Assembly (NCBI GenBank): GCA_022508565.1
Contig: JAFLUY010000001.1
Location: forward strand, 62,001-126,000
DNA: 64,000 nt
Source: Erysipelotrichales bacterium
Lineage (GTDB): Bacteria; Bacillota_I; Bacilli_A; RF39; UBA660
Direction of reading: 5' to 3'
Shown: positions 9,421-19,666 of the stretch, piece after piece
How the letters are laid out: each line of letters begins with the position of its first letter
Numbering within the stretch: position 1 is the stretch's first letter
Position numbers and translations under genes: made by a program
Notes under the pieces: generated by a model
Seen by the model: only the letters and a program-made list of their open reading frames with translations
Database searches by the model: none
Told to the model about the DNA's origin: nothing

Positions 9421-11520
9421 ATGGAAAAACTATTTAATAAAAAAATATATGTACTTATTCGTTTGCTTGCAATTATTTGTGTTTTTCTTGGAGGTTATAT
9501 TTTAGATAGACAATATCAAAGTTATATGAATATGGATTTTTCTGTTGATAGATTATTATTCATATTTATGATATGTATATACCTTTCTTTTAACATATAT
9601 TTTGGTATTAGAAAAACAAATGAATTTTGCTTTAAAAAGAGATATTTAATTGGTTTAGTTTTATTTATATATATAGTAAGTAATGGCTATCATGGTTCAT
9701 CTATCTATGTATATAATGAAGTAGTTGAACCTAGTTATTCGATTACATCATCTAAACCATTTATTTCACAATATAGAGGTATAAGAAGTGACGAATTCCT
9801 TGTTGATACCCCTGTTTTATTAAATCAAGCATTAAAAAAACCAAATTATAGCAGTATTAATAATTCTATAATGGCTCAAGATAAAACAGTATTAATGTTT
9901 CCACAACTTCCAACATATAACATTTCTGTTTTATCTAATCCTAGATTATTTGGTTTTTTCTTTCTCAACATTGAACAGGCATTTTCATTTTATTGGTATT
10001 TGGTATTCTTTGCTGGATTTTTCGGAATTTTAGAATTATTACTCATAGTTACTAAGCAAAAAAAATTATTATCTGTCGCCGGAGCATTTTTAATTATTTT
10101 TTCTCCAGGTGTACAATGGTGGGGGGCTCCAGGCTTTTTAGCTTATGGTAGCTGGGTAATTGTAATCTTCAATCAATTTTTCAAAGAAAAAAAGGTTAGC
10201 AAAAGAATATTATTGTCTATATTGCTCGGTTGGGTAGGTAGCATGTATATAATGTTACTATATCCGGCATGGATGCTTACATATGGATACATGTACTTGG
10301 GCTTTGTAATTTATATATTATATTTAAATCGTAAAGATTTAAAACCAAGTAATTTATTGTATTTATTACCAACTATAATTACGATGATTATAATTATTTT
10401 GCCAGCCATTATTGGCTCTACTACCACAATTGAAAGAATGACACAAACATTATACCCGGGTGCTAGAAAATCTGTTGGAGGACAAGGCTGGCCAAATTAC
10501 TTTAATTATTTAATAGCATTATTTTATAATCGTCATCAAATAGCTAATGCCAGCGAATATAGTCAATATATTTCGTTCTTTCCAATCCCTCTATTAATTG
10601 GAATATACCAAATAATTAAAAATACAAGAAATAAAAAACAAGATGTATTCTTAAATTGTATGGTTGCTATTGCAATACTAATGGGAATATGGAATTTTGT
10701 TAAACTTCCAATATTTAGTAGAATAACATTACTATATATGTCGCCTCCAGAAAGATCTCTTATGACTGTTAGTGTTATGTGCACGATTATAGCTATTTAT
10801 TTAATGGCACATTATGAAAATAAAAAAATAAGTGATGTAAAAATTGGTATATCGTTTTTAATTTCGTGCATCATTTTACTCTTTGCGATAAGAGTTATTA
10901 ACAATTATGTACCAGGATACCTTACAATCAATCTGACAACTTTTATTGTTTTACTTTACTTGGCGTTATTTATGATGCTTCTGCTAAATTATAAAAAGAC
11001 AAATATTATGTTTTGTATTGTATCTGTTATAATTTCCGGATATGTTCTTGTAACTGTTAATCCAGTTTCAAAAGGTTTGGAAATAATGTTTGAAAAACCA
11101 ATTGCAAAAGAGATTCAACAAATAGTTGATGAAGATGAGGACGCAAAATGGTTAGTAGCAGATGCATCAATTTATATTCAAAGTTATTTATTAGCAAATG
11201 GTGCTAGAGTAATAAATTCTACAAATTATTATCCAAACTTCGAACTATGGGAAAAGTTTGACCCAGAGCGTTTGGAAGATGAGAATTATAATAGATATGC
11301 TCATATAATAGTTTCTACAACAGAAGATGATACTTATTTTGAACTTTTATCACAAGATGCTATGAGAATAAATGTAAGTATCAGTGATTTTTGTAAATTT
11401 GATGCAAAATATGTAGTAAGTGAACGAACTTTAGAAGATTATAATAATTCTGATATTCAATTTGAAAAAATATATAAAGAAGAAAACTTAGGAATTTATC
11501 AAACATCCTGTGTAAATTAA
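9421..11520 (+). CDS. large multi-TM protein, candidate GT-C glycosyltransferase (GacL-like position)
   Basis: ~13 predicted TM segments, acidic extracytoplasmic motif 'GIRSDEFLV', adjacent to GacI/GacJ-like genes. Confidence 0.6.
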   Translation: MEKLFNKKIYVLIRLLAIICVFLGGYILDRQYQSYMNMDFSVDRLLFIFMICIYLSFNIYFGIRKTNEFCFKKRYLIGLVLFIYIVSNGYHGSSIYVYNEVVEPSYSITSSKPFISQYRGIRSDEFLVDTPVLLNQALKKPNYSSINNSIMAQDKTVLMFPQLPTYNISVLSNPRLFGFFFLNIEQAFSFYWYLVFFAGFFGILELLLIVTKQKKLLSVAGAFLIIFSPGVQWWGAPGFLAYGSWVIVIFNQFFKEKKVSKRILLSILLGWVGSMYIMLLYPAWMLTYGYMYLGFVIYILYLNRKDLKPSNLLYLLPTIITMIIIILPAIIGSTTTIERMTQTLYPGARKSVGGQGWPNYFNYLIALFYNRHQIANASEYSQYISFFPIPLLIGIYQIIKNTRNKKQDVFLNCMVAIAILMGIWNFVKLPIFSRITLLYMSPPERSLMTVSVMCTIIAIYLMAHYENKKISDVKIGISFLISCIILLFAIRVINNYVPGYLTINLTTFIVLLYLALFMMLLLNYKKTNIMFCIVSVIISGYVLVTVNPVSKGLEIMFEKPIAKEIQQIVDEDEDAKWLVADASIYIQSYLLANGARVINSTNYYPNFELWEKFDPERLEDENYNRYAHIIVSTTEDDTYFELLSQDAMRINVSISDFCKFDAKYVVSERTLEDYNNSDIQFEKIYKEENLGIYQTSCVN

Positions 11521-11534
11521 TCATGGAGGAAAAT

Positions 11535-12263
11535 ATGGAAAAAGTCATATTAATAATACCAGCATACAACGAAGAGAAGAATATTTTAAAAACTGTTAGA
11601 AATGTTGAAAAATATAACAAAGAGAATAAAACAAACTACGACTTAATTGTAATTAATGATGGTTCTACAGATAATACACAAAAGATATTAGAAGAGAATA
11701 ATATACCACACATTAATTTAATTCATAATTTAGGCATAGGTGGAGCTGTTCAAACAGGTTATAAGTACGCATTTATAAATAATTATGATATAGCTATTCA
11801 ATTTGATGGCGATGGACAGCATGATGTTAAATATGTCGAAAAATTAATAAAACCAATTATTGAAAATAATGTTGACTTAGTTATAGGCTCTAGATTCTTA
11901 GAAAAAGATTCTAGTAAATTTAAATCTACTTTTATTAGAAGAATAGGAATTCGTTTTATCTCTTTACTTACAAATATTTGTGCTGGAAAGAGAATAACTG
12001 ATACTACAAGCGGATTTAGAGCAGCAAATAAGAATGTTATTAAAGAGTTTGCAATAGATTATCCTATTGACTCTCCAGAGCCTGCATCTTTTGTTACAAT
12101 TACAAAAAATGGTTATACTTCTAAAGAAGTAGCTGTTTCTATGAATGAAAGAGAAGGTGGCAAATCTTCAGTCACAAGTAATATTTGGAAACCAATTTAT
12201 TATATGATAAATGTTTCTTTATCAATTATTGTTACTGGCTTTAAGACTAGGAGGGTAAAATAA
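11535..12263 (+). CDS. GT2 polyprenyl-phosphate glycosyltransferase (DPM1/GacI-like)
   Basis: 'ILIIPAYNEEKNILKTV', 'DGDGQHD', 'VIGSRFLEK', 'TSGFRAANK'; SD GGAGG upstream of ATG 11535. Confidence 0.85.
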   Translation: MEKVILIIPAYNEEKNILKTVRNVEKYNKENKTNYDLIVINDGSTDNTQKILEENNIPHINLIHNLGIGGAVQTGYKYAFINNYDIAIQFDGDGQHDVKYVEKLIKPIIENNVDLVIGSRFLEKDSSKFKSTFIRRIGIRFISLLTNICAGKRITDTTSGFRAANKNVIKEFAIDYPIDSPEPASFVTITKNGYTSKEVAVSMNEREGGKSSVTSNIWKPIYYMINVSLSIIVTGFKTRRVK

Positions 12264-12622
12264 TGGAAATAAGTTCAAGAACACTATTATTATTTGCAAT
12301 AATTATATTTATTATTGTAATGCTTAATTTTATAAAAAAAGATAATGTAAGTATTAAGTATTCTCTTATTTGGTTAATAAGTTCATTAATAGTAATTGTA
12401 CTTATTCTTATACCAAATTGTTTAGAATGGATGAGTCATTTATTAGGTTTTGAGTTAATATCTAATATGATATTTGTTATCGCTATTTTGATTCTATTTG
12501 CTATTTGTTTTTCTTTTACAGTTATCGTTACAAGAGAAACAAGAAAAATTAGATTGTTAATTCAAGAAATATCTATTCTAAAAGCAAAGGTTGAATCATT
12601 AGAAAAGAAACAAGAAAAATAA
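12263..12622 (+). CDS. DUF2304 small membrane protein (GacJ-like)
   Basis: Three TM segments and a C-terminal coiled coil, start overlaps the GT2 gene (TAATG). Confidence 0.78.
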   Translation: MEISSRTLLLFAIIIFIIVMLNFIKKDNVSIKYSLIWLISSLIVIVLILIPNCLEWMSHLLGFELISNMIFVIAILILFAICFSFTVIVTRETRKIRLLIQEISILKAKVESLEKKQEK

Positions 12623-12639
12623 AAAGGATTTGAAAAATA

Positions 12640-13878
12640 ATGGATAGCAATGTAAGAAAAAATTTTATATGGAATGTACTAGGATCTACTCTTAATGCAA
12701 CTACATCATTATTCTTTTTAATCATTGTAACTAGATTAAATGGGGTAAATGATGCTGGAATATTCACATTTGCATTCTCGACTGCATGTCTACTTGAAGT
12801 AATTGGAACTTATTATGGTAGAGCTTATCAAGTTACTGAAAGAGATAAAAAATTTAGTAACAGTGATTTTTTATATAGTAGATATTTTTCATGTGCATTA
12901 ATGATGCTAGCTGCTTTTATTTTTTCGTTTTCTAGATCTTATTCAATATATAAAATTATAATTATATTATTGTTAGCATTTTATAAAATGCTTGAAGCAT
13001 TTAGTGAATCACTTTATGCAACAATTCAAAAGAATAATGAACTTTATAAAGTAGGTATATCATTATTCTTAAAAGGATTATGTTCATTAGTGATTTTTAT
13101 ATTTACAGATTATATTACAAATAATATTATATTCTCAATTATTGGTATGATTTTAATTTATATTTTGCTGATATTATTTTATGATATAAAGAATGTAAGA
13201 CTATATAATGAGAAGAAAACAAGATTTGATAATAAGAAAATAATGTTATTATTTAAAAGTGGTTTTTTTACATTCTTATTCACTTTATTAATTCAATATA
13301 TAATCAATGCTCCAAGATATGCAATTGATAATGTATTATCCGATAATTATCAAACTATTTTTGGGATTATTGTAATGCCCGCAACTGTAATAATACTTTT
13401 TGGCCAATTTATGATACATCCTTTTTTAGTGCGTTTGACAAATCAACTTAACGAAAAAAAGATTGGAGATTTTTGTGCGTTAGTTGCTAAACTTGGTGTT
13501 TGCTTATTTATAATTGGCTTTCTAGCTAATGTAGTAGCGTATTTTATTGGAATTCCATTTTTAGAACTTGTTTATGGGTTAGAACTTAAAGAGTATTTAT
13601 TATCATTATTGATTATAATTAGTGGTGCAACACTTTATGGAGTATCATTTATAATATCAAATGCTTTAATAGCAATGAGAAAAACTAAGGTCCAATGTGT
13701 TATATATATTATTGCAAGTTTATTTGCATTAGTTATTTCTAATATACTCGTAAATTCATATGGCGTATTCGGAGCAACACTTGCATACTTAGGCACAATG
13801 ACTTTAATTTTAATTATGTATATAATTGTTTTTATAAGAGAAACTAAAAAATTAAAATTGGAGGTAGATCATGAATAA
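12640..13878 (+). CDS. Wzx-like polysaccharide flippase
   Basis: 'NFIWNVLGSTLNATTSLFFLIIVTRLNGVNDAGIFTFAFS' typical MOP/Wzx N-terminus; multi-TM. Confidence 0.85.
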   Translation: MDSNVRKNFIWNVLGSTLNATTSLFFLIIVTRLNGVNDAGIFTFAFSTACLLEVIGTYYGRAYQVTERDKKFSNSDFLYSRYFSCALMMLAAFIFSFSRSYSIYKIIIILLLAFYKMLEAFSESLYATIQKNNELYKVGISLFLKGLCSLVIFIFTDYITNNIIFSIIGMILIYILLILFYDIKNVRLYNEKKTRFDNKKIMLLFKSGFFTFLFTLLIQYIINAPRYAIDNVLSDNYQTIFGIIVMPATVIILFGQFMIHPFLVRLTNQLNEKKIGDFCALVAKLGVCLFIIGFLANVVAYFIGIPFLELVYGLELKEYLLSLLIIISGATLYGVSFIISNALIAMRKTKVQCVIYIIASLFALVISNILVNSYGVFGATLAYLGTMTLILIMYIIVFIRETKKLKLEVDHE

Positions 13879-14848
13879 AGTATCAATTGTAATTCCAATT
13901 TATAATGCCGAAAAATATATAGAAAAATGTTTAACAAGTATTTTAAATCAAAGTTACAAAGATATAGAAGTTATTGCTGTAAATGATGGAAGCAAAGATG
14001 GAAGTTTAAAAATTTTAAAAGAATATGCAGCTAAATACAATAACATTAAAGTGTTTGATCAAAAGAATCAAGGTTCTGCAGCTGCCAGAAATAATGGTAT
14101 TAAACATGCTGAAGGTGAATATCTAACTTTTGTAGATGCAGATGATTTTATTGATTCGGATTATATAGAAACATTAGTTACAAATATAGCTGATAATGAT
14201 TTTATTGTTTCTGGTTATAAAAGTTGTGATTCTATAAAAACTCTTTTTACAAAAAAACCATATGAAGACGCGATATGGTCAGCTTTCAAGTATATCGCGA
14301 CTTGCGGAAAATTATATAAAACTGATTTTGTTAAAAAGAATAATATAAAGTTCGGAACAAAATATAAGATAGGTGAAGATGTTTATTTCACAATGAATGC
14401 AATTACTAGAACAAATAAAATAAAAACAGTATCTTATGCAGGTTATAATTATTTTGTTAATACTTCATCTTTAACTCACACAGTTAACCAAACTAAAGAA
14501 ACAAAAAATAATGAAATGATTTCATTATTACAAGAAGTAGATAAATTAATTGAAAACAACGAATTTGTTCATTTATATAGAAATGAAATATCTTATTTCT
14601 ATTTAAAGACTTTTGTTTTTCATTTAGAACAACAAAGACATATATTAAATATGCAAGAATACTTTTTAGAATATAAAAATTGTTTTGAAGTTATAGAAAA
14701 AATAAGTATGAAATATACAGGAAAAAAATTAAAAATGCATTGGCAAAAAGAAGAAGAGTTTGCAATAAATTTAATATGTAATTTATTCTTACTTTCTAGA
14801 AAATTACATATTGAAAAAGTATTGTTATTTTTACTTCAAAGATTTTAG
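13871..14848 (+). CDS. glycosyltransferase family 2
   Basis: 'VSIVIPIYNAEKYIEKCLTSILNQSYKDIEVIAVNDGSKDGS', 'FVDADDFID'. Confidence 0.92.
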   Translation: MNKVSIVIPIYNAEKYIEKCLTSILNQSYKDIEVIAVNDGSKDGSLKILKEYAAKYNNIKVFDQKNQGSAAARNNGIKHAEGEYLTFVDADDFIDSDYIETLVTNIADNDFIVSGYKSCDSIKTLFTKKPYEDAIWSAFKYIATCGKLYKTDFVKKNNIKFGTKYKIGEDVYFTMNAITRTNKIKTVSYAGYNYFVNTSSLTHTVNQTKETKNNEMISLLQEVDKLIENNEFVHLYRNEISYFYLKTFVFHLEQQRHILNMQEYFLEYKNCFEVIEKISMKYTGKKLKMHWQKEEEFAINLICNLFLLSRKLHIEKVLLFLLQRF

Positions 14849-14878
14849 GAATTGTAGAATATAAAGGAAGATGTAGAA

Positions 14879-15655
14879 ATGAAAATAACTTTAATTACAG
14901 TTTGCTATAATTCAGAGAAAACTATCAAAGATACATTAGAATCTGTTCTTATGCAAACATATGAAAACTATGAATATCTAATAATTGATGGTAAAAGTAA
15001 AGATGAAACTGTAAGTATTTTAAAAGAATATGAAAAAAAGTTTAAAGGAAAAATGAAATTTGTATCTGAAAAAGATAAAGGTCTTTATGATGCCATGAAT
15101 AAAGGTATAGATATGTCTACAGGAGACATTGTAGGTATACTAAATTCTGATGATGTATTAATAGATAAGGATGTATTCAAGAAAATTGTTGATAATTATA
15201 AGGAAGACACAGATGTTTTATATGCTGACTTGATTTATGTTGATGAAACTTTAAAAACACCAATTCGTGATTATATTAGTGGATATAAAAGTGGTGATTA
15301 TTGGTGTCCAGCACATCCAACAATGTACATTAGAAAAAAAGTATTCGATGAAATAGGTAAATATAATTTAGAATATAAAACATGTGCCGATTATGATTTT
15401 ATGGTGCGTCTTAATATTAATAATTATAAATTCACATATCTTCGTGATTATTTAGTACTAATGCGTATGGGTGGAGTTAGTAACGGAATTAAGGGCTACT
15501 ATAATAACTTTAAAGATGCTTATAGCATATTAAAGGATAATAAGGTTAAATTTCCTTTATTAAAGACATTTAGAAGAATAATTCATATTATGTTTCAATA
15601 TGTTAATGCACTAGGGAAACAAGGAAAAATAAAAGAAATTATTAATAATAAATAA
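14879..15655 (+). CDS. glycosyltransferase family 2
   Basis: 'ITLITVCYNSEKTIKDTLESVLMQTYENYEYLIIDGKSKDET', 'GILNSDDVL'. Confidence 0.92.
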   Translation: MKITLITVCYNSEKTIKDTLESVLMQTYENYEYLIIDGKSKDETVSILKEYEKKFKGKMKFVSEKDKGLYDAMNKGIDMSTGDIVGILNSDDVLIDKDVFKKIVDNYKEDTDVLYADLIYVDETLKTPIRDYISGYKSGDYWCPAHPTMYIRKKVFDEIGKYNLEYKTCADYDFMVRLNINNYKFTYLRDYLVLMRMGGVSNGIKGYYNNFKDAYSILKDNKVKFPLLKTFRRIIHIMFQYVNALGKQGKIKEIINNK

Positions 15656-15876
15656 CCAGATTAAACATAATATACATATTATTTACAAAATAATAGTTTT
15701 ATTAAAAATATTGCCATTTTACTGGTGATAATGGGCATAAATAAGGTGTCTTTATTTCTATTATTAAAATTATTGTCATATTTTGTTAAATTATGCAAAA
15801 AATATTAAAAAATGACAAAATATATTGTATAATACTATTAAGACTAAAAGATAGGATAATATCTCAAAGATTAGAT

Positions 15877-15905
15877 TTGACAAATATGTTTACAGGTAAT
15901 ATAAT
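15877..15905 (+). promoter_or_regulatory. consensus sigma-A promoter for the second polysaccharide module
   Basis: TTGACA-N17-TATAAT exact consensus, about 45 nt upstream of the sugar transferase ATG. Confidence 0.8.
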
Positions 15906-15949
15906 ATACCGCAGCAAAGAGGGAAATCTAGTGTGAAGGAGAAATAATT

Positions 15950-16612
15950 ATGAATAGTGCTGAATTAGTAGCAGATACAATAAGTATAAAAAAGCAACCA
16001 TATTTAGTAGTTAAAAGAATATTAGATATAGTAATTAGTCTATTCGGATTAATTGTTTTTTCGCCTGTCTTATTAATAGTTGCTATTGCTATAAAATTAG
16101 AAAGCAAAGGACCAATATTATATGCTCATGATCGTATAGGTCAATATGGAAAACTATTTAGATTCTATAAATTTAGATCAATGGTATATGATGCTGATGA
16201 TATTTTATATAATAAATTATTAAAAGATGAAGAAATGGCTGAAGAATATAAAATAAATAAAAAATTAAATCGTGATCCAAGAATTACTAAAGTAGGAAGA
16301 TTTTTAAGAAAAACATCTATGGATGAATTGCCTCAACTTTGGAATGTGTTAAAGGGTGATATGTCACTTGTTGGGAATCGTCCTTATATGCCAAGAGAAA
16401 AAGAAGACATGGGGGAATATTTTAATGATATTGTTAAAACAAAACCTGGCTTAACTGGTTATTGGCAAGTATCAGGAAGAAGTAATAAATCCTTCAAAAA
16501 GAGATTAAAACTTGAGCAAGAATATTCAAATATTTATTCATTTAAATTAGATGTAAAGATATTTTTTAAAACATTCTTTGTTGTATTTAATCATGACGGT
16601 GGAGCTAAGTAA
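15950..16612 (+). CDS. polyprenyl-phosphate sugar phosphotransferase (bacterial sugar transferase family, initiating enzyme)
   Basis: 'VKRILDIVISLFGLIVFSPVLLIVAIAIKLESKGPILYAHDRIG', 'KFRSM', 'DELPQLWNVLKGDMSLVGNRPY', 'KPGLTGYWQVSGRS'. Confidence 0.95.
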   Translation: MNSAELVADTISIKKQPYLVVKRILDIVISLFGLIVFSPVLLIVAIAIKLESKGPILYAHDRIGQYGKLFRFYKFRSMVYDADDILYNKLLKDEEMAEEYKINKKLNRDPRITKVGRFLRKTSMDELPQLWNVLKGDMSLVGNRPYMPREKEDMGEYFNDIVKTKPGLTGYWQVSGRSNKSFKKRLKLEQEYSNIYSFKLDVKIFFKTFFVVFNHDGGAK

Positions 16613-16631
16613 AATTATCTTAGCTTTTTTT
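16603..16631 (+). terminator. Rho-independent terminator
   Basis: AGCTAAG ... CTTAGCT TTTTTT overlapping the stop codon. Confidence 0.75.
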
Positions 16632-16728
16632 ATGCAATAATTGTGTTAATGTGAATAAAAACTATATAAAATCGACAGCATATTTGATATAATGATAAGA
16701 GAGTATAGATTATGAAAGGATTAACTAC

Positions 16729-17775
16729 ATGAAGAAAGTTGAATTGTCAAACAAAACTTTGTTGCTAACAGGTGTAGCTGGTTTCATTGGTGCAAATCTA
16801 GCTAATAAACTTTTAAAAGATTTTAATGATCTAAAAATAATTGGTATTGATAATATGAATGACTATTATGATGTTAATATTAAGGAATATCGTTTAAATA
16901 AAATTAGTGAACATTCCAATTTTACTTTTATAAAATGTAATATTGCCGATAAGAAAACAATAGATGATATATTTGAAAAGTATAAACCCGATATAGTTGT
17001 TAATTTAGCAGCACAAGCTGGAGTTCGCTATAGTATAACTAATCCTGATGCTTATATTGAATCCAATATAATTGGCTTTTATAATATACTAGAAGCTTGT
17101 CGTAATAATCCAGTAGAACACTTAGTATATGCTTCTTCTTCATCTGTTTATGGATCAAATACTAAGATTCCTTATTCGACTGATGATCAAGTAGATAATC
17201 CAGTTTCATTATACGCAGCAACTAAGAAATCAAACGAATTATTAGCACATGCTTATTCGAAACTATATAATATTCCATCAACTGGTCTAAGATTCTTTAC
17301 TGTATATGGACCAGCAGGAAGACCAGATATGGCATATTTTGGTTTTACTAACAAATTGCTTGCTGGTGAAAAAATTCAAATATTTAATTACGGCAATTGT
17401 AAAAGAGATTTTACATATGTTGATGATATTGTAGAAGGAATAATAAGAGTAATACAAGGAGCCCCAGAACAAAAGGTAGGTGAAGATGGTCTACCAATTC
17501 CACCTTATGCAGTTTATAATATTGGAAATAGTAATCCTGAAAATCTTTTGGATTTTGTTAACATATTACAAGATGAGTTAATAAGAGCAGGAGTATTACC
17601 AGAAGATTATGATTTTGAATCACATAAAGAATTAGCACCAATGCAAGCTGGAGATGTAGCAATAACTTATGCTGATACAACACCACTTGAAAGAGATTAT
17701 GGTTTCAAACCAAATACACCATTAAGAGAAGGTTTAAGAAAATTTGCAGAATGGTATAAAGAATTTTATAAATAA
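16729..17775 (+). CDS. NAD-dependent epimerase, UDP-glucuronate 4-epimerase-like
   Basis: 'LLTGVAGFIGANLANKLL', 'AAQAGVRYSITNPDAYIESNI', 'YASSSSVYG', 'TVYGPAGRPDMAYFGFTNK'. Confidence 0.9.
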   Translation: MKKVELSNKTLLLTGVAGFIGANLANKLLKDFNDLKIIGIDNMNDYYDVNIKEYRLNKISEHSNFTFIKCNIADKKTIDDIFEKYKPDIVVNLAAQAGVRYSITNPDAYIESNIIGFYNILEACRNNPVEHLVYASSSSVYGSNTKIPYSTDDQVDNPVSLYAATKKSNELLAHAYSKLYNIPSTGLRFFTVYGPAGRPDMAYFGFTNKLLAGEKIQIFNYGNCKRDFTYVDDIVEGIIRVIQGAPEQKVGEDGLPIPPYAVYNIGNSNPENLLDFVNILQDELIRAGVLPEDYDFESHKELAPMQAGDVAITYADTTPLERDYGFKPNTPLREGLRKFAEWYKEFYK

Positions 17776-17786
17776 TGGGGGATAAT

Positions 17787-18248
17787 ATGAAGAAAAATCG
17801 TAAGCCAAGATTGTGTTTGGTATCCAGTAGTGGAGGACATTGGGAACAACTACAAAAACTACAACCATTAATAGACAAATACGAAGGATTTATGGTAACG
17901 GAAAAAACACAATTTGAAGCAAAAGCAAAATATTTTATGAAACAAACAGATTTAAAGGACAAATTAATGCCCATAAAAATGTTATGGAATGCATTCTATT
18001 CTCTAATCATTTGGATTAAAGAAAGACCAGATTTTATCATTACAACCGGAACAATGGTTGCATATCCATTTTACTTGCTGTCTGTATTATTTAAAAAAAA
18101 ATTTATATTTATAGAAACTTTTGGTAGAGCGAATATGCCAACTGTTGCTGGAAAGAAAATGGAAAAACATAGTGATTTGTTCATTGTTCAATGGGAATCA
18201 CAAAAGAAACATTATAAAAAAGCTATATATGGAGGGTGTTTATATTGA
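17787..18248 (+). CDS. PssD/Alg14-like glycosyltransferase membrane subunit
   Basis: 'CLVSSSGGHWEQLQKLQPL', 'DFIITTGTMVAYPF', 'FIVQWESQKKHYKKAIYGGCLY'. Confidence 0.88.
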   Translation: MKKNRKPRLCLVSSSGGHWEQLQKLQPLIDKYEGFMVTEKTQFEAKAKYFMKQTDLKDKLMPIKMLWNAFYSLIIWIKERPDFIITTGTMVAYPFYLLSVLFKKKFIFIETFGRANMPTVAGKKMEKHSDLFIVQWESQKKHYKKAIYGGCLY

Positions 18249-18736
18249 TATTTGTTACAGTAGGATCAAGAAATTATCCTTTTAATAGATTATTTATAGA
18301 ATTAGATAAATTATGTGAAGAAGGCGTCATCAAAGATGAAATATTTGCTCAAATAGGAACTTCAACATATAAACCTAAACATTATAAATATAAAGATTTT
18401 ATATCTCAAGAAGAATTTGTTGATTATATAGAAAAATCCAAATATGTAATAAGTCATGGTGCTTCAGGATCAATTATGAAGGCACTTAATGCTGATAAAA
18501 AAGTAATAGCAGTAACAAGATTGGAAAAATATGGTGAGCATATAAATGATCATCAAATACAAAACAATGAGGCTTTTGGTTCCAATAGTTATGTTTTACC
18601 AGTGTACGAGATGGATGAATTAAAAGACGCAATTATTAAAATTCAAACTGGTAAAGATAATCTAAAAAAATGGGAAAATAAAGATCCAATGGCAATTGTT
18701 AATATGATAGATAACTTTATACAAGATAATTGGTAG
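18245..18736 (+). CDS. PssE/Alg13-like glycosyltransferase catalytic subunit
   Basis: 'IFVTVGSRNYPFNRLFIELDKL', 'YVISHGASGSIMKAL', 'RLEKYGEHINDHQ'; likely TTG start at 18245 downstream of SD GGAGGG. Confidence 0.87.
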   Translation: MIFVTVGSRNYPFNRLFIELDKLCEEGVIKDEIFAQIGTSTYKPKHYKYKDFISQEEFVDYIEKSKYVISHGASGSIMKALNADKKVIAVTRLEKYGEHINDHQIQNNEAFGSNSYVLPVYEMDELKDAIIKIQTGKDNLKKWENKDPMAIVNMIDNFIQDNW

Positions 18737-18753
18737 ACAAGGGCGGTCAGATA

Positions 18754-19623
18754 GTGAATAAGAAAAAAATTGCAAGAAAATTAAAAGAATTATTGAAAAT
18801 ATTACCAGATAGAATTTATATTCAATTATATTATTTTTTTCGGTTTCATAAATTTTGTCATTTAAAAAACCCTAAAACTTATAATGAAAAAATCCAATGG
18901 TTGAAGCTGTATGATAGAAACCCAATGTATTCAAATTTGGTTGATAAATATGAAGTAAAAAAAATAGTAGCAAATATAATAGGAGAAGAGCACATCATAA
19001 AAACTTTAGGAATATGGGAAAACTTTGATGAAATAGACTTTAAAAAATTGCCAAATCAGTTTGTTCTTAAATGTACTCACGATTCAGAGGGAATTATTGT
19101 AGTAAAGGATAAAAATAAATTAAATTACAGAAAAGCAAAAAGAAAAATAGAAAGAGCTATGAAATGTAATTTTTTTTATATAGGAAGAGAATGGCCCTAT
19201 AAGAACGTTAAACCAAGAATAATTGCAGAAGAATATATGGAAGATAATACTTATCATGAATTAAGAGACTATAAATTTTTATGTTTTAATGGGAAACCAG
19301 AAATAATGTATATTGCAGCAGGCAGATTTAATCATCAAACCACTATTGATTTCTATGATATGGATTTCAACCACTTAGATATAACGCACCATTATCCAAA
19401 ATCATTAGTTAGAATTGAGAAACCAATTACATTTAATAAAATGATAGAACTTTCAAAAAAATTATCTAAAGATTTTAAACATATTAGAGTAGATTTTTAT
19501 GAAGTTAATGGGAAAATATATTTTGGAGAGTTAACTTTTTATAGTTTTAGCGGTTTTTCTAAAATAGAACCAATAGAATGGGATTATAAACTTGGTGAGC
19601 TTATTAATTTAGAAAATAAATAA
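18754..19623 (+). CDS. TupA-like ATP-grasp protein
   Basis: 'TYNEKIQWLKLYDRNPMYSNLVDKYEVKKIVANIIGEEHIIKTLGIW', 'FVLKCTHDSEGI', 'RVDFYEVNGKIYFGELTFYSFSG'; start uncertain (TTG 18730 or GTG 18754). Confidence 0.82.
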   Translation: MNKKKIARKLKELLKILPDRIYIQLYYFFRFHKFCHLKNPKTYNEKIQWLKLYDRNPMYSNLVDKYEVKKIVANIIGEEHIIKTLGIWENFDEIDFKKLPNQFVLKCTHDSEGIIVVKDKNKLNYRKAKRKIERAMKCNFFYIGREWPYKNVKPRIIAEEYMEDNTYHELRDYKFLCFNGKPEIMYIAAGRFNHQTTIDFYDMDFNHLDITHHYPKSLVRIEKPITFNKMIELSKKLSKDFKHIRVDFYEVNGKIYFGELTFYSFSGFSKIEPIEWDYKLGELINLENK

Positions 19624-19666
19624 TAAAAATATTTTTCGTTTACTATAAAGAAGGGAATGAGTTTTG

